In this document: in pieces, positions 33,757 through 44,831 of the stretch
How positions within the stretch are numbered: position 1 is the stretch's first letter
Layout: every line of letters begins with the position of its first letter
Assembly: GCA_946811185.2 (NCBI GenBank)
Contig: OX328113.1
Location: 17,072,521 to 17,136,520 of the forward strand
Length of the DNA: 64,000 nt
From: Hippopus hippopus
Taxonomy: Eukaryota > Mollusca > Bivalvia > Cardiida > Cardiidae
Reading direction: 5' to 3'
The notes under the pieces: model-generated
The model's database searches: none
Told to the model about the DNA's origin: nothing
The model's input: only the letters and a program-made list of their open reading frames with translations
Program-made: the position numbers and the translations under genes

Positions 33757-33995
33757 TTCAGCACCAAAGCCTAAACCAGGGGCCTTTGCGGACAGTATAG
33801 ATCAAGATCAGACTGCACAGAACGTGCAGTCTGATCTTTGATCTACACCGTCCGCTTGTTTAGCCGAGCCTGTAAGATGAAAATCTTCTTAAATCTTTTT
33901 TTTTTCCGCTCTCTTTTTTTTAATGTGTGTGTGTATATTGTATATTCATACGCCAAAAGAGGTTGATTTTATATTTTTGGCGTTGAAAGAGTTAA
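33757..33995 (+). mobile_element. Family A' MITE
   Basis: TTTTCAGCACCAAAGCC start, long GATCAGACTGCACAGAACGT hairpin, TTTTGGCGTTGAAAGAGTTAA end. Confidence 0.7.
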
Positions 33996-34596
33996 ATTGA
34001 ACCAGGGTATATCGAATGTATGAGAATATACACGCTGTTTTAGTAGATAAAATCACCCAGAATCATTCTGATTTACAGGTTATATTTTAACAGCAGGTAT
34101 CAGGAGATATTACAGTAACTCCTTTCGCTACAGTGTTTTAAAATGCAGAACTCTGCTTGACGCAAACAGCTCTGTGCGGGAGGCGATGATGTGGAAAAAG
34201 GTACACGAGCCTCCGGGTGGGGGCAATAGTACACTCTCTCTTAAACTGCTTGTGCAATGAAGCGGGGTATAGACATGCCCCCATCTCTGAATGTTTAACC
34301 CAAACCCGGATCTGCCACATACCGCCAGGGGCTTTCGTTAGGATAAAACCCAACTTAAAACCATCAAAACACAGGTAGATTTATCTATCTTTTTTTAATT
34401 GAAAGTATGACTTCTAAATGTTAATTTTAAAAAAGGGAGACTTTTTTTTTTAAATATTTTTTATATCTTTAATACATCTAATAATTCTCATCCTTGTACT
34501 TGATTAACTTTGCTTCGCATCGCCGCAAATAGTTTTAATAAATTTATAGAACGAGATCAAAGTTTCTGTAAAAGTGTTCGTGCCTAAACTCTCTGA

Positions 34597-34611
34597 CTGT
34601 CTGTCCGTCCG

Positions 34612-34647
<36 letters not shown>

Positions 34648-34800
34648 TCCCTCTCTCTCTCTCTCTGTGTCTTTCTCTCTCTGTCTCTTTCTCTCTCTCT
34701 CTCTGTCTCTTTCTGTCTGTCTTTCTTTTCTCTTTTCTCCATTCTCTCTCTCTCTCTCATTCTCTCTAACTCATTCTCTGTTTCTCTCATTCCCTGTCTC
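34597..34800. repeat. CT-rich simple repeat
   Basis: (CT)n with CTGT interruptions over about 200 bp. Open frames here on both strands are repeat translations. Confidence 0.9.
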
Positions 34801-35149
34801 TGACAAAGAAAGGACTGACAGGCGACTCCTACTGTATAGTCTGATATAGACCTATGCAACTCGCGACAGAAAATTAAATTATCTGCGGTGTGAAAAGGTT
34901 TCCAATTTCCCATTGAGAATTTGCCGGATCTTTGCAAATCTGATCTTGATCTTCACTTCAACAAAAGCTACTCGAATTATCTTTTTGACGGGAAGGGTTG
35001 ATCTAATTTCAATTTCATGTACGAAAATTGACATACATGCGAAAATCCAATGAAGGTCACGGTTTTATAAAGATAATTAGGCAATTTTATTGACTTAGAT
35101 TTTAACTGTAAATTTTAAATCCTGTTAACAAATTGTCAGCTCTTTCCCT

Positions 35150-35310
35150 GTCAATATTTGTGACCTACATAGTTTTTGCGGATGGCATAGATCAAGATCA
35201 GACTGCATTCAACGTGCAGTCAGATCTTTGATCTACACCGCCCGCTATCCGATACTAACGTTACATGTTTGATTGCAGTGAAAATCTGCCTTAAAACCTC
35301 CAAAAAATTT
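35150..35310 (+). mobile_element. Family A' MITE remnant
   Basis: TTTTTGCGGATGGCATAGAT, then a hairpin with one arm worn (CATTCAACGTGCAGTCAGAT). Confidence 0.5.
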
Positions 35311-35472
35311 TGTCAATTCAATTCAGTCAGCTTCAGCTAAAGAATTTAAAAGTTTAAAAGAGCCTTAGTAATTCTAGCTATAACCAGCGAAAAAAATGAT
35401 TTTCTTTTAAATAAAATGACATGTGATAGTTACACCTAGCCCAACGGAAATATGTATCATCATATAAATTGG

Positions 35473-35524
35473 AATCATCATCATCATCATGGTCATCATG
35501 ATGATGATCATCATCATCATCATT
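35473..35524. repeat. (ATC)n/(GAT)n microsatellite
   Basis: ATC repeats switch to GAT and back, so it is partly self-complementary. The Asp/His-rich minus-strand frame is an artefact. Confidence 0.85.
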
Positions 35525-35632
35525 TTTATGACCATCATTGACACACTCACCTTTCTCATTATTCTCTTGACCAGTATAGGTACAAACCAATGTCAGAGTT
35601 GCTCAGTCGGTAACGTACAGTTGTTCGCGATC

Positions 35633-35865
35633 TTATAACACTTATCCTGTTAAAAAAGTAAAATAAAACTTTCAAGCCGATAGTAAGAACTCCAATTTTG
35701 CTATTTCATAGGTATCTCTTTTTGTGTGTGTGCGTGTGTGTGAAAAATATCTCCTTTTCGGACAGTGTAGATCAAAGATCAGACTGCACGTTCTGTGCAG
35801 TCTGATCTTGATCTACGCTGTCCGAGAAATGTCTCTGAGTCGCGCTTAGCAGCCTTAGGGTTTAA
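35633..35865 (-). mobile_element. Family A MITE with internal TG repeat
   Basis: Standard ends and hairpin; a TGTGTGTGTGCGTGTGTG tract interrupts the left spacer. A more decayed copy follows at about 35930-36142. Confidence 0.65.
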
Positions 35866-36279
35866 GAAGTGCTGACTGCATTTTAATCAAAGAGGCCTTA
35901 TTCCGACATTATTTGGTCTATCGTGACTGTTTGGAGGATATGTAGGTTTAAATTTTACACTTTTAGATATAATTTGAATAAAATTTTTTAGCTGATAAGA
36001 AAATCTGCCTTTTGCTATTTTCTTCTTGAAAAGCTCTCAAAGTATCCGACAGTCAAAGATCAGATCGCACGTTCTGTGTAGTCTTACCCTGATTAAACTG
36101 TCTGCAAAATGAACCCGCGTTACGCTTAGAAGCGCAAGGGTTTAGACGTGCAATAGAAAATCTAGAGCAAATTTGTATGGTATTTGTAAGTTTAATATAC
36201 CACTTTTCGGTGATTTTATTATTGCAGCTTGAGCTGTATTGGGTATGCATGAAATAGCACTACTGACACAATCTTCGTC

Positions 36280-37310
36280 TGCTTATTTCGGCATATTTCG
36301 TACTTAAACGTCATGGCCATCTTCTCTCAGCATTTTCCGCACTTAAACGCTATGACAAAGGTCTCGGCATATTCCGTTAATATACGCTATGGTCAACTTC
36401 TCTCGACACATTCCGTACATTAATACCATAGTCAACTGCTCTCGACACATTCCGTACATAAACGTCATCGTCAACTTCTCTTGGCATATTCCGTTCATAG
36501 ACGTCATCGTCAACTGCTCTCGGCATATTCCGTACATATACGCCATGGTCATCTCTTATCGGTATATTCCCTACATAGACGTCATCGTTAAATTTATAGG
36601 CATATTCGTAAATAAACGTCATCGTCAACTGCTCTCGGCATATCCCGTAAATAAGCGTCATTGTCAATTTCTCGCGACATATTCCGAATATAAACGCCAT
36701 CGTAAACTGCTCTCGGCATATTCCGTACATAAACGTCATCATCAACTTCTCTTGGCATATTCCGCACATAATATCATCTTCAACTACTCTCGACACATTC
36801 CTTACATAAACGTCATCGTCAACTTCTCTCGGCATATTCCGTACATAAACATCATCGTCAACTTATTTCGGGATATTCCGTACATAAACGTTATCCTTAA
36901 TTTCTCGCGGCTTATTCCGTACATAGACGTCAAGCCCAATTTCCATACATGAACGTCATGATCATTTTCTCTCGACACATTTTCGTACGAAAACGACATT
37001 TCCAACCTCCTTTGCCTTATTCCATACATGAACACTGTGACCATTTTGTTCAAAATATTTTTGCACATAAAGGTAATGACTACATGTATTTATTTTCGGT
37101 ATATTACGTACATTTACCTTTACTTTATTGCCAACTTTTCCCGGCATATTCTGTACATAAACATAATGAAAAACCTCTCTATAGGCACTGTTTCCACGGA
37201 AAGGTCTTGGCGAAATTTCTTTGGCATATTTCGTACATAGAGGCCATTTACAACGTCTCTTGACAATATCCTGTGCATAAACGTCATATGTATTTTCTCT
37301 CGTGGTGTAT
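36280..37310. repeat. 39-bp tandem array, about 26 units
   Basis: Unit about ACGTCATCGTCAACTTCTCT then CGGCATATTCCGTACATAA. Since 39 is a multiple of three, both strands stay open for long stretches (187 codons on +). Units diverge towards the right edge. Confidence 0.8.
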
Positions 37311-37489
37311 TTTTATCATCAAGGAATTTGTTTCATGTATGACATATACAAACTTACAAAACAAAAGGCAAAATTTTTAGATGCCATAGGTTTTCATATC
37401 AAATAAAAACTTGTACGGGCAAGTTCTCAATTTGCCACAATATTTACATGAGTAAACTTATTTTAGGTGTTAAGTCATGTTGACTAACT

Positions 37490-38380
37490 CTTTACCAGAT
37501 GACAAAATTTTAGACTTGTCCAAAGTTTTAGCAATATAAGACGACTCCATTACTAAATTATGTCTATTGAATGGGGGGTAGACATTGTGGAAAAAGAAGA
37601 AAATGGTGGTCCTGTTCCTGTATTGTTTTTTTATCATTTCAATGACACATCCTATTCATTTGAGGTACATTAAATTTGGCGTCTACAAATTTTCTCAATA
37701 TATGCAAGGCTAGGTAAACGAATTTAAAACAGCTAACGGTTTAGACAAAATGGCTTGAAAAGACGATTTTTATTTTCACTCTTTTACATACAGTAACGTT
37801 TTTCACGATCCAGAGGAACGAGACTTTTGGAAATATTGTGGAAAAAGAGGAAAAATGCTGATAACCAGCATTTTCTCCTTTTCCAATAATGTTTTGTATC
37901 TCTTAGAATTAAAAAAAAAAAAAGCCGATACACATTCGCTTCGTCGTCTACAAATGCTTTGAATTTTGGACTCAAAAGGACTTTTGTCGTCAGTTAAAGA
38001 GGAAAGATCCTTTTGAAAACATTTTGGGAGAAGGAGAAAAATGCTGGTAACCAACATTTTCTCCGTACCGCACAATGAATTTTATCCCTTCAAATAAAAA
38101 TACGTACATGTATAATAATATACGGCATATTTACTTTGTTGTCTGCAAATGCTTGAATTTTGAACTTAACGAAAATTTTGTCGTCTGGTAAAGAGGGGCG
38201 ACCCTTTTGAACAGCATTGTTGGAAATGAAGAAAATTCTGGTAACGCACAATGTATACCTTTCCGACAATTTTTTGAAATCATTTCATTGACTGATATCA
38301 CTATTTAAAGCACATTTTTTTGTCGTCTGCAAATGCTTTGGATTTGGGCTAAACGACAACTTTGTCGTCTAGTAAAGAGT
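37490..38380. mobile_element. Cluster of family D MITE copies
   Basis: Hairpin centres near 37600, 37870, 38040 and 38240, each between GTCGTCTGCAAATGCTTT-like and AACATTGTGG-like flanks. Exact ends are blurred. Confidence 0.55.
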
Positions 38381-38561
38381 GACATACAAATAGTGGGAAC
38401 ATCTGAATTCGGATTTTTATGGTCGATTTGATATAAATAGTCCTACAATTTTGTTGATTTATTGGTTCACCTACACACTCTTTTCTATACAATCTATCTA
38501 AAGCAGAAATCAAAATAACCTTTAAATGGATAAATTTGACGAAGTGGATATTTCAATCCAA

Positions 38562-38731
38562 TTAACCCTAAAGACCCAAATGTAGAAATTCCAATTCCTA
38601 TAAGCCGGAAAAATCTCACCCTATCGGACAGTGTGGATCAAAGATCAGACTGCACGTTCTGTGCAGTCTGATCTTTGATCTAAACTGTCCGCAAAAGAGT
38701 ATTAAGTCACGCTTAGCGGCGTATGGATTGA
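38562..38731 (-). mobile_element. Family A MITE, short form
   Basis: TTAACCCTAAAGACC start, perfect-looking hairpin. The right end reads GCGGCGTATGGATTGA in place of GGGTTAA. Confidence 0.65.
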
Positions 38732-38860
38732 TATTCGAACAAGTTAAAACCAAGTCTCGACCGATCCCCTTTTTTAACCATTACTTTGCAAATACGACCC
38801 ATCAGTCCCCGCCCAACCAACCCCTACAACAGGGTGCTTTTCGAATCATTGTGTCAAAAA

Positions 38861-39018
38861 GTTGGTTGGTTGGTTGGTTGGTTGGTTAGTAAGTTGTTTG
38901 GTCGGTCGGTCGGTCAGTTGGTTGGTTGTGTGGTTCGTTCGTTCGCTCATTGGTTGGTTGGTTTGTCGGTCGGTCGGACAGTCGTTCGGTCGTTCGTTCG
39001 TTCGTTCGTTCGTTTTAA
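38861..39018. repeat. GGTT/GGTC/GTTC simple repeat
   Basis: Four-base repeats drift from TTGG to GGTC to GTTC. The V/G/R-rich plus-strand frame is an artefact. Confidence 0.85.
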
Positions 39019-39444
39019 CGCCGTTTTTAACATTGTCTCTGTTGCATTGCAGCAACAATTGCACCTTTACATGCCACACTAGAGTTTCGTTTACCAGTAC
39101 CACGTATAATAGATAGCCCCTGTTGCTTCCCCATATAAACTTCGTCGAAACGATAATCAGCGGTGTCTTTGTGGGAAAAGAGAAAGTGCTAGCAGACTAA
39201 GACTTTTGCCTTTCCCCAATCTTTTTTCTGTCTTTTCAGAAGCAAATCCCACCATTTAAGCCAGATACAATTTGTCGTCTGCAAATGATTTGAAATTGCA
39301 AAAACCTAAAATTTTTTTGTCGTCTGGTAGAGTTACTAACGTTTTCACAGTCTGCTGCTGAAAATTAGTTTCAATATGCGTTCTTCTCATTTCGACCCCC
39401 ACCAATCTGTGAACTTTATTCCCATTTCATCAAATCAAGGTAAT

Positions 39445-39608
39445 TTAACCCTTGTGCTTGCTAAGCGCGACTCAATGTCTGATCTTGGATCTACACTGTC
39501 CGTTAAGGAGATATTTTCCCCCAAAATATGATTTTGAAATAGCTAAATTCAGGATTTCACAGTTGGCTTGAAAGTTTCATTTAAGATATTTAGCAGGTTA
39601 AGGGTTAA
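39445..39608 (+). mobile_element. Family A MITE lacking one hairpin arm
   Basis: TTAA ends intact, but GCGCGACTCAATG jumps straight to TCTGATCTTGGATCTACA, removing the left arm and about 50 bp. Confidence 0.75.
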
Positions 39609-39619
39609 ACAGTAATGCT

Positions 39620-39895
39620 ATATGGCCTACAACACGCGAAAAAGGGTATTCGGACATTTGCGTAAAGTGTCGTCTAGGATCAGCCTGCGCAGTCCGCGCA
39701 GGCTAATCCGAAACGACACTTTCCGTTCTAATGGGATTTTCTGTTTCACTCAAGTGTACTGTAGAACAAAATCTAATGTAGTCGTAAAGTGCCGTCTCGG
39801 ATTAGCCTGCGAGGACAGCACAGGCTGATCCGAGACGACATGTTACGCAAATGTCCGAATGTCCGTATGCCCTATTTTATGTGTTGCATGCCATA
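39620..39895. mobile_element. Family B MITE
   Basis: TATATGGCCTACAACACGCG start, GTGTTGCATGCCATA end, both hairpin blocks present. Begins 12 bp after a family A copy. Confidence 0.75.
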
Positions 39896-40326
39896 ATGGT
39901 GTGGCTGTATAATCTGATTTAAATTTTGCGTATTGGTCTCGAACGAATGAAAAGAAAGTACTGTAATTTGCACTTGGTCAAGATTGTGACACGTCTTTTC
40001 TGCGGGCCTCTGCGGGCTTATTCCCTGGCCTATGCATGACACAAATAATAAATTGTACAGGGGTTGCTACCGTAGATAGGTACCCTGCGGTGCTTATTCA
40101 CCTTGGCAATAGGATATGATAGCGAGTAATCCTTTTCTTGCACTGAATGGTACTTTAATACTTTCTTATACGTTACCCTTTAAACCAAAACCTCACAGTC
40201 GACACGTGTTTTCAGACACATCGTTTTTATAGTACGACCTGCACCTTTTCCAACATTGAGTTAAATTAACATTTAAGTCTTTAAAAAAATGTCCAGTTAA
40301 AATTTTCATATTTTCGAAAATTTGAA

Positions 40327-40448
40327 AAACAGTGAGGAAAAACAGGCAACTAAAGGCACGGTTTCTTTTGACGATTTCTCTCCATGTTAAACCATAAAAG
40401 AGTTTACCATTCATATTCAGTACCTCTTACGCCATCTATCTTTTTTTA
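40327..40448 (+). repeat. Dispersed repeat, copy 2 of a pair
   Basis: GTGAGGAAAAACAGGCAACT ... ACCTCTTACGCCATCTATC. Partner at 24212-24345. Confidence 0.45.
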
Positions 40449-40481
40449 GAAAAAGACAAGTCTTTTTTTTTTTCTTTTTCT

Positions 40482-40692
40482 TTAACCCCTAGGCTGCATA
40501 GCGCGATTTAAGGACCTTTTGCAGACGGTGTAGATCAAGATCAGACTGCACAAACCGTGCAGTCTGATCTTGGATCTACACTGTTGATAAGGAGATATTT
40601 TCAACGAAATAACACCTTTGAAATAGCAAAATTTGAATTAATACTACCGGCTTGAAAGTTTCATTTAACTCGTTTAGCAGATTAAAAGTTAA
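40482..40692 (+). mobile_element. Family A MITE (full length)
   Basis: TTAACCCCTAGGCTGCATAG start, GTTTAGCAGATTAAAAGTTAA end. Confidence 0.75.
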
Positions 40693-40809
40693 AAATACGT
40701 TACACCCTAAGCCAGGCAGTCTTTTTATACGATAAATATGTAAGTAAATAGTGGCAAATGAGCTTTGAGAAGAATAACAACACCCACTTAAACACGTTCT
40801 TAGTGCCTC

Positions 40810-41095
40810 TATCCCCTTACTAAACCACAAAATTTTAGATTTGTCAAAATTCAGAAGGTTTTGTAAACAACAAATTTTATGTGGCTCAAAATGATAGAAT
40901 TTGCCTTACAAAGGAAAGAAAACATTGTGGGAAAAGGAGAAAATGCTGGTAACCAGCATTTTCTCCATTTCTCACAGTGTTTTTTACTCTTCTAGAGACG
41001 AAATTCCAACATTCGAGTCATATTAATGTCCTTTGAAAATGTTTTTAATACGGACCAATGTAGCATTTTGTTATTTGGGCAAGGTTTAAGACAAT
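40810..41095 (+). mobile_element. Family D MITE
   Basis: TTACTAAACCACAAAATTTT start, long hairpin GAGAAAATGCTGGTAACCAG at 40940-40985. Confidence 0.65.
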
Positions 41096-42288
41096 ATTAT
41101 GATTACCATCGGTTTGCTGCGGGTAATGTTTGCTATTCATAAATTACTTCACGTACGATTAACTTTTTTTTCCCCTATATATCAATGGTAGTAACCCATT
41201 TCGCCACCATTTGTGATATAAGTATTCTCTTTTTTTGGACTGTGCGGATCAAGATCAGGCTGCACAGATATATAATAATGCATCGGTAATTTTTCTATCC
41301 CGTAATTTTTTTTTTATTATTATTTAAGTCCCAGGTTGGGCGTTTCTCGAAAGAGAAAATGGTGTCACATGAGACTCGGTTTATATCAAGCTGCATAGAT
41401 CTGTAATTGCAAGGTAAAATGTGCCACTGGTTCGAAACTTTTTGCCGTTGGAGGACCATTCTTCCTCAGGATTCAGCCAGTTGTAAGGCGGAATGGACTT
41501 TATGGATCCGTAATTATTTGACGACTTGCATGGTATCATGTACTGCAAAGAAATTTCTCGTGATCTGATTGGATAATATGCCTCGAACATACACTATATA
41601 TCATGTACACTGGCAAAACCCACGTAAAAGCAGTTTCCCCTTCGGGAGCCCCGTATACATGACTACACTTTCAACACAACATCCAAATTGGCGGCGTCGA
41701 TCGGTCCATACGAGCCGCCCACAAGAGAAACATACTGAGTAGCCTGCGCAGTATTATTACCAAATAATGGTTGTCATTAAAACGGAAGGAATGGATTACT
41801 TTTGAAAATAAATGAATATAGAACTTTACATGTAGTACCGTTTGATGTCATTCTAAAAAAAAGACACGGGGGATTAAAACGAGCCATCCTTTCGTCAGGT
41901 AAGCAAATTGTGAAGTGTCGATACTCATACATTGTGCATAACGTTAAAAGGATAACCTAATGGTCGTTTGAGGCAACTAATGATCGTTTACTTTTGCCAA
42001 CAAATCATTAAAATGCATAGTTACTTACCTTGTAGTTGTTTAAATCCATGTTTAAATAAAAATACGACGAATGTCTGTCGCAGTGAAATCATCAAGATTA
42101 TGAACCAAACTGCACGTTTTACCCAGGTTTCAGTGACGCCATTTCCCAATGACGTCATTTTTCATTGAATTGAGGCACTCAGAAGGGAAATTCTATTTCG
42201 TCAGCGTACTCAATATTTAACACCATAAAACAGGGAAATTTCGCTTAACACTCGTTGGAATGGTAAAAGTTTGCGGTATAGTAAATTC
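41096..42288. other. No gene seen; family C fragment
   Basis: A worn reverse family C piece at about 41385-41570. The rest is unassigned. Confidence 0.45.
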
Positions 42289-42432
42289 GTTGTACGGTCA
42301 GGTGGCAGGGGACTTGGAAACTTGTTCACGGTTGTGGCGAATAATGTCGCCACCTCGCCTTCGGCTCGGGGCGATATGATTCACCACAGCCGTGAACAAG
42401 TTTCCAAGTACCCTGCCACCTGACCGTACAAC
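42289..42432. repeat. 144-bp palindrome
   Basis: GTTGTACGGTCAGGTGGCAG at one end is mirrored at the other. Long near-perfect arms surround a GCCTTCGGCTCGGGGC centre. Confidence 0.8.
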
Positions 42433-42727
42433 TACTAATGTATCACGGAGATCCATTAAGCCGCTTGTCACAAAGCATGGTTCAAATAAATTCGACTTAT
42501 TATCTTTTCTTTTTTTGCAACTTTAGAAATCTGAAAGAAGAAGCTTACAGAAAATAGATCGCAGTTCAGAATCAAGTTGTAGATAGGATAGATCAACGAC
42601 CAGACTTTAAATTCAGGGCGATCTGATCTTGATCTAATACATCGATAAATGTTACGACATATCGCAAATGCCAGTACAAGAGTTTATGCTTATATCCCTA
42701 AAAATACCTCGACAAAGCAAGACAAAA

Positions 42728-43015
42728 GCCACGGTCACATTTACGGTCATGCACGTAGTTGTCCGTAGTTCATTTAAAACATAGTCTGCCGTAGTGTTAC
42801 TACGGTCATCTAGGTTGAAGTACGTTCAAAGTAGGTTCAAAATTGGCATAAAAGGAAAACATAGAAAGTCTAAAGCCACGGTCACATTTACGGTCATGCA
42901 CGTACTTGTCCGTAGTTCATTTAAAACATAGTCTGCCGTAGTGTTACTAAGGTCAACTAGGTTGAAGTACTGTCAGAGTAGGTTCAAACTTGGCAATAAG
43001 AGGAAATATAGAATG
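42728..43015. repeat. Two tandem copies of a 144-bp unit
   Basis: Each begins AAAGCCACGGTCACATTTAC and ends in AAATATAGAA-like sequence, with few differences. Degenerate ACTACGT-type motifs continue to about 43145. Confidence 0.75.
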
Positions 43016-44015
43016 TTTCAGTAGGTTAAACTACGTGTAAGTACGGTTGACTACATTCAACTGCGTGCAAAGTGGCGAGGGTAAACTAGGGTATTACTAC
43101 GTCTAACTACGGTTAACTACGTCAAACTACGTATAACTACGTAAACTACACCCCTTTCAATCAATTTAATAGGCATAGGAAATATTAAAACAATAGTAAA
43201 TGACAGTTTTAAACAAGACTGATCTTCATAATTTATGTCTTCATTAAATGTTCAAGTGATAAGAATTTCTTTAAAAAAAAAAAGTAAACCCTGTTTCAAT
43301 ATCAGTTTTAAAATACATGTACTATAATGTCAAGGGAGGTAATTTGCGTACGAGGGTGCGCCACTCGTCACAACTCGGCCGATTCCATACCTACATCTAA
43401 ACTCGTCTGTATAACGGTCGTTTCCATTTGACTGCCTATCACGTAATCTTATACATGGCGGCGCCACTGTCAGTCGTTTAGCAACGACATAAACAACTTC
43501 GATGAAGTTATTCACATCTATCTATCTGTCGGTGAAAACTTCAATCGTAATTGATAAACCACGTTAAAAAATGAACGAACGAAATGTTTGTCAACTATAA
43601 TATCTCTAGAAAGATTTCGAAAAGATTTAGAAAATTGAAACTCAAGTTTTCGTTTTTACGTGCAGCCTTACAATTTTCAGAACGGTAAACCGGCGTATTT
43701 CCGGCGATGAAATGCACCGTGTAGGTGCATATCAAGCTAATAGATACAGCCAAGGGACTTGATGGCTTCCATCACCCGAGGCATGCCGAATGGAGGGTGT
43801 GCCTGCAAAAGCTCCTTGAGTCATCGAATCTGCATTTTTGATTTGAACGAGTCTAAAACTTTGCTGTTAAATATTCAGTTAAATGATCAATTCAGTCATA
43901 CGTTTACAAAAATCATCAGCAACAACAATATAGATAACGAAATAGTATTCCTGCATTTATTATCCCGTCACTTTACTTCAACAGGTTCTTTTAACCCGTG
44001 CAGGACGTGAGGGGG

Positions 44016-44239
44016 ATGTGGTTGAAATTCCTCGTACTTTTAGGGGTGTGTAGCCTCCTCTCAGTTGAGGCTATCCCGGCCCGGGATTATGCAACATTAA
44101 AAGAGATGTTACTGAAAAAGAGATTGAACGAAATGCTCCTTGAGAGTAAGGAGAAACAACTGGAAAATGAGGAAAGAAGTTTGGAGAATGAGGAAAGACA
44201 GTTTGAGGATGAGAAGAGAAAGTTTGAGGAGAGACGGTT
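44016..44239 (+). CDS. Acidic secreted protein, exon 1 (signal peptide and coiled coil)
   Basis: Begins at ATG 44016, codes 74 residues plus two bases and ends at TT|GTAAGTGG. Two possible acceptors lie upstream (CAG at 43982-43984 and 43999-44002), so a 5'UTR exon may exist. After the signal peptide the mature chain begins IPARDYATLKEML and becomes a Glu/Lys/Arg-rich heptad-like helix. Confidence 0.75.
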
Positions 44240-44799
44240 GTAAGTGGGTGTTTTTTTTTCCTAACATACGTCACACATGAAGACCATTGTCACAAATTAT
44301 TTTCAACATCAATCTCCGTTTTTTCACCTCTTTTCGTCCATCCATATAACCATCTATCTACCTACCTACCTACCTACCTACCTACCTTTTGTTACGGGAG
44401 ATCACTCCTTCCATACAGCACGGCTTCTTACCGTATATAATCAAAACCAAGCAATTGTGATAGGGAGAATGCTCTTTAACTCAATAGTTAGTGTATTAGG
44501 CCTAAATAAACGAGGGTCTCTACCGAACGGGTTCGAATCCCAGCCGGGGCGGTTTTTATTTGAGCTATGCATTTATTATGAACTTTTATGTTCGTAGGAC
44601 TATCTATCTATCATCCATCAATCTATCCATCCCCATCTATTCATCCATCCTTCCATTCATCCTCTATCAATACATCCATATTTTCTTCCATCCAAAACTT
44701 TCTTCCTTCCCTCTGTCCTTATTTATTTATATTTCATCCACCCATCCATCCATCCATCCATCCATCCATTTGTATCTATTTTACTTAACAGGGGTGCGC

Positions 44800-44831
<32 letters not shown>

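Noticed and set aside
36389..36952. 187-codon open frame on + with repeated RHIPYIN motifs
   Set aside because: It is the 39-bp array read in frame. The opposite strand is equally open and there is no splice or promoter context.
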